The notes under the pieces were generated by a model that worked only from the letters and a program-made list of their open reading frames with translations, had not been told where the DNA came from and ran no database searches. A program made the position numbers and the translations under genes. This document shows positions 1 through 6,795 of a stretch of 21,975 nt of DNA, piece by piece. How positions within the stretch are numbered: the stretch's first letter is position 1; each line of letters begins with the position of its first letter. This DNA comes from Candidatus Cellulosilyticum pullistercoris (lineage in GTDB: Bacteria > Bacillota > Clostridia > Lachnospirales > Cellulosilyticaceae), in assembly GCA_018883705.1 (NCBI GenBank), contig JAHLFQ010000135.1:1-21975 (forward strand), read 5' to 3'.

Positions 1-1137
1 CAATTTAACCGCGAAAAATCTATTAAACGTGCCAGAAGTCGTGAGAAAGCACTTGAAAAGATTGAAGTGATGGATATGCCTATGATTGATAATAAGCCTA
101 TGCAACTTACGCTAACTCCTCGTATAGTAAGCGGTAATGATGTGCTTTTAGTCGACCATTTAAGCAAAACCTTCGAGGACACACCACTCTTTAAAAATAT
201 GTGCCTATCTATTAATAAAGGGGATAAAGTGGCTTTAGTTGGACCAAACGGTGTAGGAAAAACCACCTTCTTCCGTATGCTATTAGGCCAAATGGAGCCT
301 ACTAGCGGAACCTTTAAATTAGGAAGCAATGTCATGATCGGCTATTATGATCAAGAGCACTCTACTTTAGATGTCACTCGTACGATTATAGAGGAAATTG
401 AATATGCCTTTCCTGAGCTTAAAACAAGTGAAATAAGAAATGTGCTTGCTGCTTTCCTATTTACAGGCGAAGATGTCTTTAAGCCTATTAGTACCTTAAG
501 CGGTGGTGAAAGAGGTCGTGTTGCACTTGCAAAAATCATGCTTTCTAAAGCGAACTTCCTTATTCTGGATGAGCCTACTAACCACTTAGATATTCTTTCT
601 AAAGAAATTCTAGAAAGTGCCATTATCAATTATGAAGGAACGGTTCTCTATGTATCTCATGATCGTTACTTTATTAATCAAACAGCTAGTAAAATTATTG
701 AAATGGCTCAAGATGGTACTACCGAATATCTTGGTAATTATGATTACTATATGGAAAAGAAAAAAGAACTTGAAGAAGAAAAAGCTAAGCGTATGGCTCA
801 AATGACCAATCAATCCGCTTATTCTACTGGCATCACTTTATCTACTTCTTCCTCTTCAAGTAGCTCTTCTTCTACTTCATCAAGTGCCAAAGAAGATCGT
901 CAAAGGCAAAAAGAAGAACAAGCAAGAGTTAGACGCATTCAAAATCAGATGACTAAATTAGAAGATGCTATTAGTGAGGCTGAGGAGAAAGTATCAGCTA
1001 TTGATCAGCAGCTTTGTCTTGAAGAAGTTTATAGCGATTTTGAAAAAAGTAAAGTGATACTTGAAGAAAAAGAAACACTTAGTTTACAAATCGCCACTTA
1101 TTATGAAGAATGGGAAAAATTAAGTGAAGAACTCTAA
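1..1137 (+). CDS. ABC-F family ATPase, C-terminal part (YdiF-like), 5' end outside window
   Basis: The reading frame is open from base 1, so this is the 3' part of a longer gene; the first in-frame ATG (67) is not a plausible start. It holds the second ATPase cassette of an ABC-F protein: Walker A GPNGVGKTT (241-267), signature LSGGE (496-510), Walker B LILDEPTNHLD (559-591) and the switch SHDRYF soon after. A poly-serine linker follows (841-885), then a charged C-terminal helical region likely to form a coiled coil. ABC-F proteins lack membrane segments and act on ribosomes as translation factors or antibiotic-protection factors. The IGYYDQEH segment and the coiled-coil C-terminus resemble Bacillus YdiF more than known resistance proteins; that comparison is from memory. 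The specific role cannot be fixed from half a protein. A terminator follows directly. Confidence 0.9.
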   Translation, partial: QFNREKSIKRARSREKALEKIEVMDMPMIDNKPMQLTLTPRIVSGNDVLLVDHLSKTFEDTPLFKNMCLSINKGDKVALVGPNGVGKTTFFRMLLGQMEPTSGTFKLGSNVMIGYYDQEHSTLDVTRTIIEEIEYAFPELKTSEIRNVLAAFLFTGEDVFKPISTLSGGERGRVALAKIMLSKANFLILDEPTNHLDILSKEILESAIINYEGTVLYVSHDRYFINQTASKIIEMAQDGTTEYLGNYDYYMEKKKELEEEKAKRMAQMTNQSAYSTGITLSTSSSSSSSSSTSSSAKEDRQRQKEEQARVRRIQNQMTKLEDAISEAEEKVSAIDQQLCLEEVYSDFEKSKVILEEKETLSLQIATYYEEWEKLSEEL

Positions 1138-1145
1138 ACAACATC

Positions 1146-1192
1146 AAAAGAAAGTCAAATCCTAACTATAATAAAGGATTTGGCTTTCTTTT
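1146..1192 (+). terminator. Rho-independent terminator of the ABC-F gene
   Basis: An 18-bp inverted repeat (arms 1146-1163 and 1175-1192, 11-base loop) has one T/G mismatch and ends in a TTTCTTTT tract. It starts 9 bp after the ABC-F stop codon. Confidence 0.85.
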
Positions 1193-1286
1193 AGTTTATA
1201 CTTGCATCATACTATGTATATTTAATAGCCAATCATAAAAACTAAGTATAGATTTGACACTTCATCTACTGAAAGGAGTTTTTCAT

Positions 1287-2309
1287 TTGTTTAAACCCAA
1301 ACGTGTTATCTTTGAAAAAGAGGCTAAAAACTATCCTTTAGGGGCGCATTTATACCAGTTATTTTCTACAAATCCCCAAATTGAAATTTTTGAAGTTGCA
1401 ACTAATAGAGTTAAAACACATATTCCTGGTGAGAACCTATATCAGCAATATCGCTCTGGCAAGGAAACCTTGGTTGTAGGTATAAAGAAAAGTTTAAAAT
1501 TCCAAAGCTGTAAACCTTCTGCTCATTATCAACTTCCCCTTGTAAGTGGTTGTATGGGCCAGTGTGAGTACTGTTATTTAAATACCCAGCTAGGTGATAA
1601 ACCCTTCGTACGTATTCATGTGAATATAGATGACATTTTAAAGCAGGCCCAAAACTATACCAGAGAACGTTTACCTAATATCACCCTCTTTGAAGGAGCT
1701 GCTACCTCTGATCCTGTCCCTGTAGAACCCTATACCCATGCACTTGCTAGATGTATTACTTACTTTGGCTCTCAGGAATATGCACGTTTTCGGTTTGTCA
1801 GTAAATACACAGACATTGATACGCTATTAGATTTACCTCATCACAATCATACTGAAATTAGATTTTCACTCAATACAGATTCTATTATTAATGCCTATGA
1901 ACATCATACTGCTTCTAGTAAACTTCGTATTGAAGCTGCTAGTAAACTTTCTAGCTATGGTTATCCTATAGGTTTTATTATTGCACCCGTATTTATTTAT
2001 CCTAACTGGCAGGAAGAATATCATGACTTACTTCTAAATCTCAAGTCTAAACTTCCTAAAAAACTCTCTCATCCACTTATTTTTGAAGTCATCTCTCATC
2101 GTTATACGCTTCGTGCCAAAAGTCGTATTACAGAAATCTTTCCTCATACAAACCTTCCTATGAATGAAGATGACCGTCAATTTAAATACGGCCAATTTGG
2201 CTATGGCAAATATGTTTATCCTAAAGATGAGCTTACTCAAATGAAAGCTTTTTTTACGCATATACTGGATGATTTATTTCCTTATAAAGAAGTAAAATAT
2301 ATTATCTAA
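1287..2309 (+). CDS. splB: Spore photoproduct lyase-like radical SAM protein
   Basis: SplB is a radical SAM DNA-repair enzyme that splits the UV-induced spore photoproduct thymine dimer during germination. The product aligns almost gap-free with remembered Bacillus subtilis SplB over its whole length. It has the cluster motif C89-MGQ-C93-EY-C96 followed by Y97, the YPLG motif near the N-terminus and GKYVYPKDE near the C-terminus. The frame opens at TTG 1254, but AAAGGAG (1272-1278) sits 8 bases before an in-frame TTG at 1287, giving 340 aa against 342 for B. subtilis SplB. The residue aligned with the catalytic hydrogen-donor Cys141 of B. subtilis is Ala139 here (GAATSD where SplB has ASCTSD), and the C-terminal WGRYG motif reads YGQFG. 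It may be a variant lyase or a paralogue with another DNA substrate. No splA-like gene precedes it. Confidence 0.85.
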   Translation: MFKPKRVIFEKEAKNYPLGAHLYQLFSTNPQIEIFEVATNRVKTHIPGENLYQQYRSGKETLVVGIKKSLKFQSCKPSAHYQLPLVSGCMGQCEYCYLNTQLGDKPFVRIHVNIDDILKQAQNYTRERLPNITLFEGAATSDPVPVEPYTHALARCITYFGSQEYARFRFVSKYTDIDTLLDLPHHNHTEIRFSLNTDSIINAYEHHTASSKLRIEAASKLSSYGYPIGFIIAPVFIYPNWQEEYHDLLLNLKSKLPKKLSHPLIFEVISHRYTLRAKSRITEIFPHTNLPMNEDDRQFKYGQFGYGKYVYPKDELTQMKAFFTHILDDLFPYKEVKYII

Positions 2310-2339
2310 AACATTTATAGTATTTACTATTTAAATCAG

Positions 2340-2368
2340 TTGCCCTTCTAGTCCTTTTTTGTTACAAT
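2340..2368 (+). promoter_or_regulatory. Predicted sigma-A promoter of the eutH-like gene
   Basis: TTGCCC (2340-2345), 17-bp spacer, TACAAT (2363-2368), 32 bp before the ATG. An AGGGGGGA Shine-Dalgarno site follows at 2383-2390. This suggests transcription independent of the splB-like gene, although no terminator was seen between the two genes. Confidence 0.55.
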
Positions 2369-2400
2369 AACTCAAAACTACTAGGGGGGAATTTTGTGAT

Positions 2401-3483
2401 ATGTCATTAGATTATATAATCATGTTTATTATGGGAATAGGCGTTTTATTGGGTGCTACTGATCTCATTTTAGGAAACAAATTAGGTCTTGGCTTAAAAT
2501 TTGAAGAGGGTTTTATGTGTCTTGGTCCTACTGCTCTAAGCATGGTAGGTATTATTTGTATTTCTCCACTTATCGCCAATTTACTAAGTCCACTTATCGT
2601 ACCATTGTATCATTTAATAGGTGCTGATCCAGCTATGTTTGCTAGTATTCTAGCTATTGATATGGGAGGATATCCACTTGCTATGGCTCTTGCTGAAAAT
2701 CCTTTAGTCGGAAATTTTTCAGGTCTTATCGTTTCCACTATGCTAGGTGTTACTATTGTTTTTACCATTCCATTAGGACTTACTATGCTTCCTACTAGCG
2801 ATCAACCCTACTTTGCTAAGGGACTCCTTATTGGACTGATTCCTATTCCATTAGGTTCTTTTTTAGGTGGACTTTTAATAGGATTACCTATTAAGGCTTT
2901 ATTACTTAATAGCCTTCCTACCTTATTTATTGCTATTTTATTAATGATAGGACTTATTTTAAATCAAGGACTTATGGTAAAAGGATTTATTCTATTTGGT
3001 AAAGGCATTAAAATCATCACAACAATCGGACTTGCAGCAGCTGCTTTTGAGTATCTAACAGACATTACACTTATACCTGGTATGCCTGATATTTTAGATT
3101 GTATGGCTACAGTATCTAGCATCTGTATTGTCTTATTAGGAAGTTTACCACTTATGACACTTCTACTTCGCCTACTTCAAAAGCCTTTTGAAGCCCTAGG
3201 TCATAAACTCTCATTAAATGGCCCTAGTATAGGTGGTATACTTTTTTCCTGTATTAGCGTTCTTCCTGTATTTAAAATCTATCCTGAGATGAATGAAAGA
3301 GGTAAAGTTGTATCCACGGCCTTTTTTGTAAGTGCCACTTCAATGTTTGCTGCACACTTAGGCTTTGTGGCTGATGTAGCTCCTAACTTTCTACTTCCTA
3401 TGATTGTCGCTAAACTTTCAAGCGCCTTAATCGCATTTCTTCTAGCTCTACTTCTTACTCGTACTGAAAAAAATAGCTTTTAA
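2401..3483 (+). CDS. eutH: EutH-family membrane permease (ethanolamine transporter-like)
   Basis: A very hydrophobic 360-residue protein with about ten predicted membrane segments. It shares with EutH, as remembered, the FEEGFM segment near residue 35, the SMVGI segment, DMGGYPLA near residue 90, a TIVF-IP segment, and the C-terminal HLGF plus PMIVAKL pattern. EutH imports ethanolamine across the cytoplasmic membrane. Enterobacterial EutH is about 408 aa, so this is a shorter version lacking some loop and C-terminal tail sequence. The ATG at 2401 lies 10 bases after a G-rich Shine-Dalgarno site. No other eut gene (ammonia lyase, shell proteins, regulator) is in the window, so the substrate is an inference from family membership only. 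Confidence 0.8.
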   Translation: MSLDYIIMFIMGIGVLLGATDLILGNKLGLGLKFEEGFMCLGPTALSMVGIICISPLIANLLSPLIVPLYHLIGADPAMFASILAIDMGGYPLAMALAENPLVGNFSGLIVSTMLGVTIVFTIPLGLTMLPTSDQPYFAKGLLIGLIPIPLGSFLGGLLIGLPIKALLLNSLPTLFIAILLMIGLILNQGLMVKGFILFGKGIKIITTIGLAAAAFEYLTDITLIPGMPDILDCMATVSSICIVLLGSLPLMTLLLRLLQKPFEALGHKLSLNGPSIGGILFSCISVLPVFKIYPEMNERGKVVSTAFFVSATSMFAAHLGFVADVAPNFLLPMIVAKLSSALIAFLLALLLTRTEKNSF

Positions 3484-3490
3484 CTTAAAC

Positions 3491-3534
3491 AAAAGAAGCA
3501 CAAGATATACTTTCATATATCTTATGCTTCTTTT
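3491..3534. terminator. Bidirectional terminator between eutH-like and CAP genes
   Basis: A 19-bp inverted repeat with one mismatch (arms 3491-3509 and 3516-3534, 6-base loop). T-rich tracts flank it on both strands, so it can end the + strand eutH-like transcript and the convergent - strand CAP transcript. Confidence 0.8.
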
Positions 3535-3579
3535 TGATGTGTTTAATGCCTATAATCTTGTTTTATTCTATTTATCTAA

Positions 3580-4356
3580 TTATTTACCAATAAACATTTG
3601 TGTCCAGTAGTTACCATCTGCTTCATACCCAATACCGATATGTGTATAGTTTGCATTTAAAATATTTGCACGGTGACCTGAACTATTCATCCAACCATTT
3701 ACAACGGCTTCCGGAGATGTATAACCTTGTGCTATATTCTCACCTGCACTTTTATAGCTGATACCATATGATTTAAGCATTTCAAATGGTGTTCCATAAG
3801 TTGGGCTTGTATGACTAAAATAGTTATTTTTGCTCATATCTGATGATTTAACACGAGCAACTTCTCTTACACTTTCATCCATTTGAAGGGCACTTAATCC
3901 ATTTTTTGCACGCTCTTCATTGACAAGTTCTAATACTCTATTTTCAAAAGCAGTTTGTGATGTTACTGTTGAATCTGTACTTCCATTATTTGATCCGTTA
4001 TCTGATCCTGTATTTCCACTGTTTGATCCATTATTTGATCCTGTGTTTCCGTTATTTGATCCATTATTTGATCCTGTGTTTCCACTGTTTGATTCGTTAT
4101 CTGATCCTGTGTTTCCACTGTTTGATCCGTTATCTGATCCTGCATTGCCACAGTTTGTTCCTGGTTTTGAAGTTGTACTATCGCTATTTGATCCTGTATT
4201 TCCACAATTTGATCCTGGCTTAACAGTTTGACTTGGTCTACTGCAGCTTGGTCTTTTTGTAAAGCTCTTTGCATATACTGATGAGCTTGAGCCTAAAATA
4301 GTTACTCCTACAAGTGTTAATACTGATACTTTACTGATTAGTTTTTTTGATTTCAT
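3580..4356 (-). CDS. Secreted CAP (SCP/PR1)-domain protein with Gly-Ser-Asn repeat linker
   Basis: The order is a signal peptide (1-29, cleavage likely at VYA/K), a low-complexity linker with three cysteines, five 11-residue repeats of the type GSDNGSNSGNT (about 73-127), and a C-terminal CAP domain (about 137-258). CAP motifs seen are SHTSP with H182, GENIAQG with E206, and SGHRANIL with H228, the residues that usually line the CAP cavity. It resembles Bacillus YkwD. Bacterial CAP proteins are extracellular; in most the biochemical activity is unknown. The longest frame starts at 4401, but GAGGAG (4365-4370) lies 8 bases before the ATG at 4356, which directly precedes MKSKK and the signal peptide, so that start is chosen (258 aa). 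No sortase motif or cell-wall-binding domain is visible, so release or loose wall association is likely. Confidence 0.85.
   Translation of the reverse strand: MKSKKLISKVSVLTLVGVTILGSSSSVYAKSFTKRPSCSRPSQTVKPGSNCGNTGSNSDSTTSKPGTNCGNAGSDNGSNSGNTGSDNESNSGNTGSNNGSNNGNTGSNNGSNSGNTGSDNGSNNGSTDSTVTSQTAFENRVLELVNEERAKNGLSALQMDESVREVARVKSSDMSKNNYFSHTSPTYGTPFEMLKSYGISYKSAGENIAQGYTSPEAVVNGWMNSSGHRANILNANYTHIGIGYEADGNYWTQMFIGK
3976..4140 (-). repeat. Five tandem 33-bp coding repeats in the CAP gene
   Basis: Five consecutive units of 33 bp encode 11-residue GS(D/N)N(G/E)SN(S/N)G(N/S)T repeats. The units are very similar at the DNA level, with mostly single-base differences, which points to expansion by slippage or unequal recombination. 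The unit stays in frame, so copy-number change would lengthen or shorten the linker without breaking the CAP domain. Confidence 0.85.
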
Positions 4357-4438
4357 AATTTTTTCTCCTCTTATCTCTTTCGTTTTAGTCGATCGAATCA
4401 ATTTGGATTCTCAAAATTATTACACATCAATTACGTTT

Positions 4439-4455
4439 TGTAACAACTTTGTAAC
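4439..4455. promoter_or_regulatory. Direct-repeat operator-like site TGTAAC-N5-TGTAAC
   Basis: Two identical TGTAAC hexamers (4439-4444 and 4450-4455, + strand) separated by five bases. This matches the remembered WalR (YycF) consensus TGTWAH-N5-TGTWAH; on the other strand it reads GTTACA-N5-GTTACA, close to PhoP-type boxes. It lies just downstream of the predicted -10 of the CAP gene, a position suited to repression. Binding is an inference. Confidence 0.45.
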
Positions 4456-4459
4456 ATTT

Positions 4460-4487
4460 ATTATACAGGTTTTACTCCATATTTCAA
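4460..4487 (-). promoter_or_regulatory. Predicted promoter of the CAP-domain gene
   Basis: On the - strand: TTGAAA (4487-4482), 16-bp spacer, TATAAT (4465-4460). The leader to the ATG at 4356 would be about 95-100 nt. The 314-bp stretch from the CAP start to the end of the aminopeptidase gene holds only this promoter, the direct repeat beside it and the aminopeptidase terminator. Confidence 0.5.
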
Positions 4488-4605
4488 GCTTTTATAGTAA
4501 TTTATCACCTTCCTATTTCTTCCACCTCCTATAATCCATTACATTTTTATTACAATTATTATCTGTTTATGTAAAACATTTTTAAAGAATAAATCCAAAG
4601 TAAAA

Positions 4606-4649
4606 GAGTGTTATATCAAAACTAGTAGGCTAGTTTTGATATAACACTC
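4606..4649 (-). terminator. Terminator of the leucyl aminopeptidase gene
   Basis: A perfect 20-bp inverted repeat (4606-4625 and 4630-4649) with a TAGG loop. On the - strand it is followed by TTTTACTTT. It lies 21 bp past the aminopeptidase stop codon. Confidence 0.85.
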
Positions 4650-4670
4650 CCTTTTAACAAAATCTACTTT

Positions 4671-6140
4671 TTATTTTGTATCTTTATGATGACAAGGACA
4701 TGGTGCTGCTACAAGTGCATAAAGAGATCTTACAGGTACTCCTGTTCCACCTTTTGATAAATAACCTTCACTTGAATCTGCCCATGAAGTTCCAGCAATA
4801 TCTAGGTGCATCCATGGAAGATCTTGCACAAACTCACCTATAAATAAACCTGCTGTAATCGTTCCTGCATTTCTGCCACCAACATTTTTAAGATCTGCTA
4901 CTGTACTTTTATTAAGCTTTGCATATTCTTTAGTACTTGGTAATCTCCAGAATTTCTCTCCTGTCTTTTCAGAAACTTTAACAAGCTCTTCATAAAAATC
5001 TGTATCATTTGTAATAACACCTGTTGTACTTGTTCCTAGTGCCACAAGTACTGCACCTGTTAAGGTAGCTACATCTATTATTTTTGTTACTTTTTCCTTT
5101 TCAATGCTATAGGTTACTGCATCAGCTAAAGTTAAACGTCCTTCAGCATCTGTATTACCAATCTCAATGGTTTTACCTGCCATTGAGCTAATAATATCTC
5201 CAGGTTTATAACTTCCTGCTGAAATAACATTTTCACAAGCTGCTACTACTGCTATAATATTTTTCTTTACCTCATTTTTAGCAATAGCATACATAGCTCC
5301 AATAACAGCTGCTGCTCCACCCATATCTGAGTGCATAGTTTTCATAGAATCTGATGGTTTTAAAGAGTAACCACCTGTATCATAAGTTAAACCTTTACCT
5401 ACTAAGCCTAAAATTTCATCACTTTCTGAATCACCCATGTGACGCATCACAATAAGTCTAGGTTGTTTTTCAGAGCTAGCACCAACTGCTAAGAACGCCT
5501 TCATACCAAGTTCTGCTATTTGTTTTTCATCCATAACTTCTACTTCAAGACCTATTTCTTGCCCCATCTCTACTACTTTTTGTGCAAGTGTCTCTGGATA
5601 AATTACATTAGAAGGCTCGTTTGTTAAATCTCTTGCCAAAATAACACCATCAGCTATATGTTTCGCCTCTTCTAAAACTTCATTTGCACGTTTTAACTTA
5701 GCTTCTGGTACACCGCATAAATAAATAGTTAGTGTTTCTTTATCTATTTCTTTGTTTTGATATTTATCAAATGTGTAGTTAGCTAATAGTGCTGCTTCTG
5801 TAATAGATTTTACATTACCTCCTACACAAAGCTTATCGCTGACACAAATAGATATACCCACTGTATTTACTTTAAGTTTTTTTGCTTCCTTGATAGCTTT
5901 AGCAATTGATTTTCTAAAACCTTCTGTCGTAAATGTTTCCTTTGTACCAACCCCCATATAAAGCGTATATTTTAAGCCATCTTCAGTGGTTGGAAGTACA
6001 AAGACCTCTTCTTCTCTACCCATAAATACTTTGCTTTTACTAAGCTGAGTCAATATTTCACTTTCACTTAATTGCTCCTCAAAAACTGGCACAATCATTG
6101 CATCTACATCTTTTAATGTTACATCTTTAATTTGAATCAT
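4671..6140 (-). CDS. pepA: Leucyl aminopeptidase, M17 family
   Basis: Cytosolic two-metal aminopeptidase that removes N-terminal residues from peptides; the family forms hexamers. The 489-residue product has the C-terminal catalytic domain with the metal and active-site residues in place: K249 and D254 in GKGLTYDTGG, K261, D272 in HSDMGG, and the family signature NTDAEGRL with D331, E333 and R335. The N-terminal half (1-160) is the variable domain typical of M17. AAGGAGGG (6146-6153) lies 5 bases before the ATG. The last residues contain CPCHH, a possible metal-binding tail unlike the usual M17 end as I remember it. The next gene upstream is 104 bp away, so co-transcription with it is possible but not shown. 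Confidence 0.93.
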   Translation of the reverse strand: MIQIKDVTLKDVDAMIVPVFEEQLSESEILTQLSKSKVFMGREEEVFVLPTTEDGLKYTLYMGVGTKETFTTEGFRKSIAKAIKEAKKLKVNTVGISICVSDKLCVGGNVKSITEAALLANYTFDKYQNKEIDKETLTIYLCGVPEAKLKRANEVLEEAKHIADGVILARDLTNEPSNVIYPETLAQKVVEMGQEIGLEVEVMDEKQIAELGMKAFLAVGASSEKQPRLIVMRHMGDSESDEILGLVGKGLTYDTGGYSLKPSDSMKTMHSDMGGAAAVIGAMYAIAKNEVKKNIIAVVAACENVISAGSYKPGDIISSMAGKTIEIGNTDAEGRLTLADAVTYSIEKEKVTKIIDVATLTGAVLVALGTSTTGVITNDTDFYEELVKVSEKTGEKFWRLPSTKEYAKLNKSTVADLKNVGGRNAGTITAGLFIGEFVQDLPWMHLDIAGTSWADSSEGYLSKGGTGVPVRSLYALVAAPCPCHHKDTK

Positions 6141-6244
6141 ATTATCCCTCCTTAAAATATAAATTGTAGTATCATTAAATCCATTGTAGCATAAACTACA
6201 TCCATTTTTCTTTCACTCTATTTAGATGATTACTTTTACTCATC

Positions 6245-6604
6245 CTATTTTTTTACAATTGCTTCATACTGCTCTTCTTTAAAACCAACTAAAACACGAT
6301 CTTCTAACACAAGAATCGGTCTTTTAATAAGCATCCCATTACTTGCAAGTAGGCTAATTGCCTCTTCCATTGTCATATCTTTTACTTTGTCTTTAAGTCC
6401 CATTTCTTTATAAACTTGCCCACTTGTATTGAAGAACTTTTTAATCTCAAGGCCACTTTTTTGAATCCATTCTTTAAGTTCTGCCTCTGTTGGTACTTCT
6501 TCTACAATGTGACGTTCTGTTACCTCTACATTATGATCTTTTAAATACTTTAGCGCTTTCTTACAGGTTGTACATTTTGGATACTCTACAAATAATGCTT
6601 TCAT
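6245..6604 (-). CDS. ArsC/Spx-fold thioredoxin-like protein (YusI/YffB type)
   Basis: A 119-residue ArsC-family protein with a thioredoxin-like fold. Seen directly: YPKCTTCKKA with a C11-x2-C14 pair near the N-terminus, KKFFNTSGQVY in the middle (about 55-65), and the IKRPILV motif near residue 95, followed by VGFKEEQYE. This pattern fits Bacillus YusI and E. coli YffB better than true arsenate reductases, and it lacks obvious evidence for Spx-type RNA polymerase binding. The role may be thiol-redox chemistry with small thiols, but family members are poorly characterised. AGGAG (6613-6617) lies 8 bases upstream of the ATG. No arsenic-resistance genes are nearby. Confidence 0.8.
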   Translation of the reverse strand: MKALFVEYPKCTTCKKALKYLKDHNVEVTERHIVEEVPTEAELKEWIQKSGLEIKKFFNTSGQVYKEMGLKDKVKDMTMEEAISLLASNGMLIKRPILVLEDRVLVGFKEEQYEAIVKK

Positions 6605-6713
6605 TTTATCTACTCCTTTTATCTTATTGCGTACGCTTATTCTAACATGAATTTAATCTTTATTTTAAACATCCTTTTTCTATTAATCAATAATAAAATA
6701 ACAAAAAATAATA

Positions 6714-6747
6714 GCTAACTAAAAGATCTATTTTCTTTTTAGCTAGC
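6714..6747 (-). terminator. Terminator of the fatty acid operon after accA
   Basis: An imperfect 12-bp stem (arms 6714-6725 and 6735-6747, one G-T pair and one bulged A). On the - strand it is followed by TATTATTTTTTG. It lies about 50 bp past the accA stop, the expected end of the operon transcript. Confidence 0.7.
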
Positions 6748-6795
6748 CATCATTTCTTACTATTTTAATAATGATTCAATTCTATTAATTCCTAT

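Noticed and set aside
1254..1286. Upstream TTG start for the SplB-like protein
   Set aside because: No Shine-Dalgarno site precedes 1254, and the extra 11 residues would be translated from the Shine-Dalgarno site of the TTG at 1287.
3976..4140. CRISPR-like or satellite array of 33-bp units
   Set aside because: Units are directly adjacent with no unique spacers and encode a regular in-frame peptide repeat.
3920..4231. Two + strand open frames and one further - strand frame across the CAP gene
   Set aside because: They are shadow frames created by the 33-bp repeats, which keep all frames open; products are low-complexity repeats without a start signal, and the CAP frame has the signal peptide and conserved domain.
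6245..6604. Arsenate reductase (arsC)
   Set aside because: The CTTC pair, FFNTSG and KRPIL pattern fit YusI/YffB-type proteins, and no ars genes are nearby.
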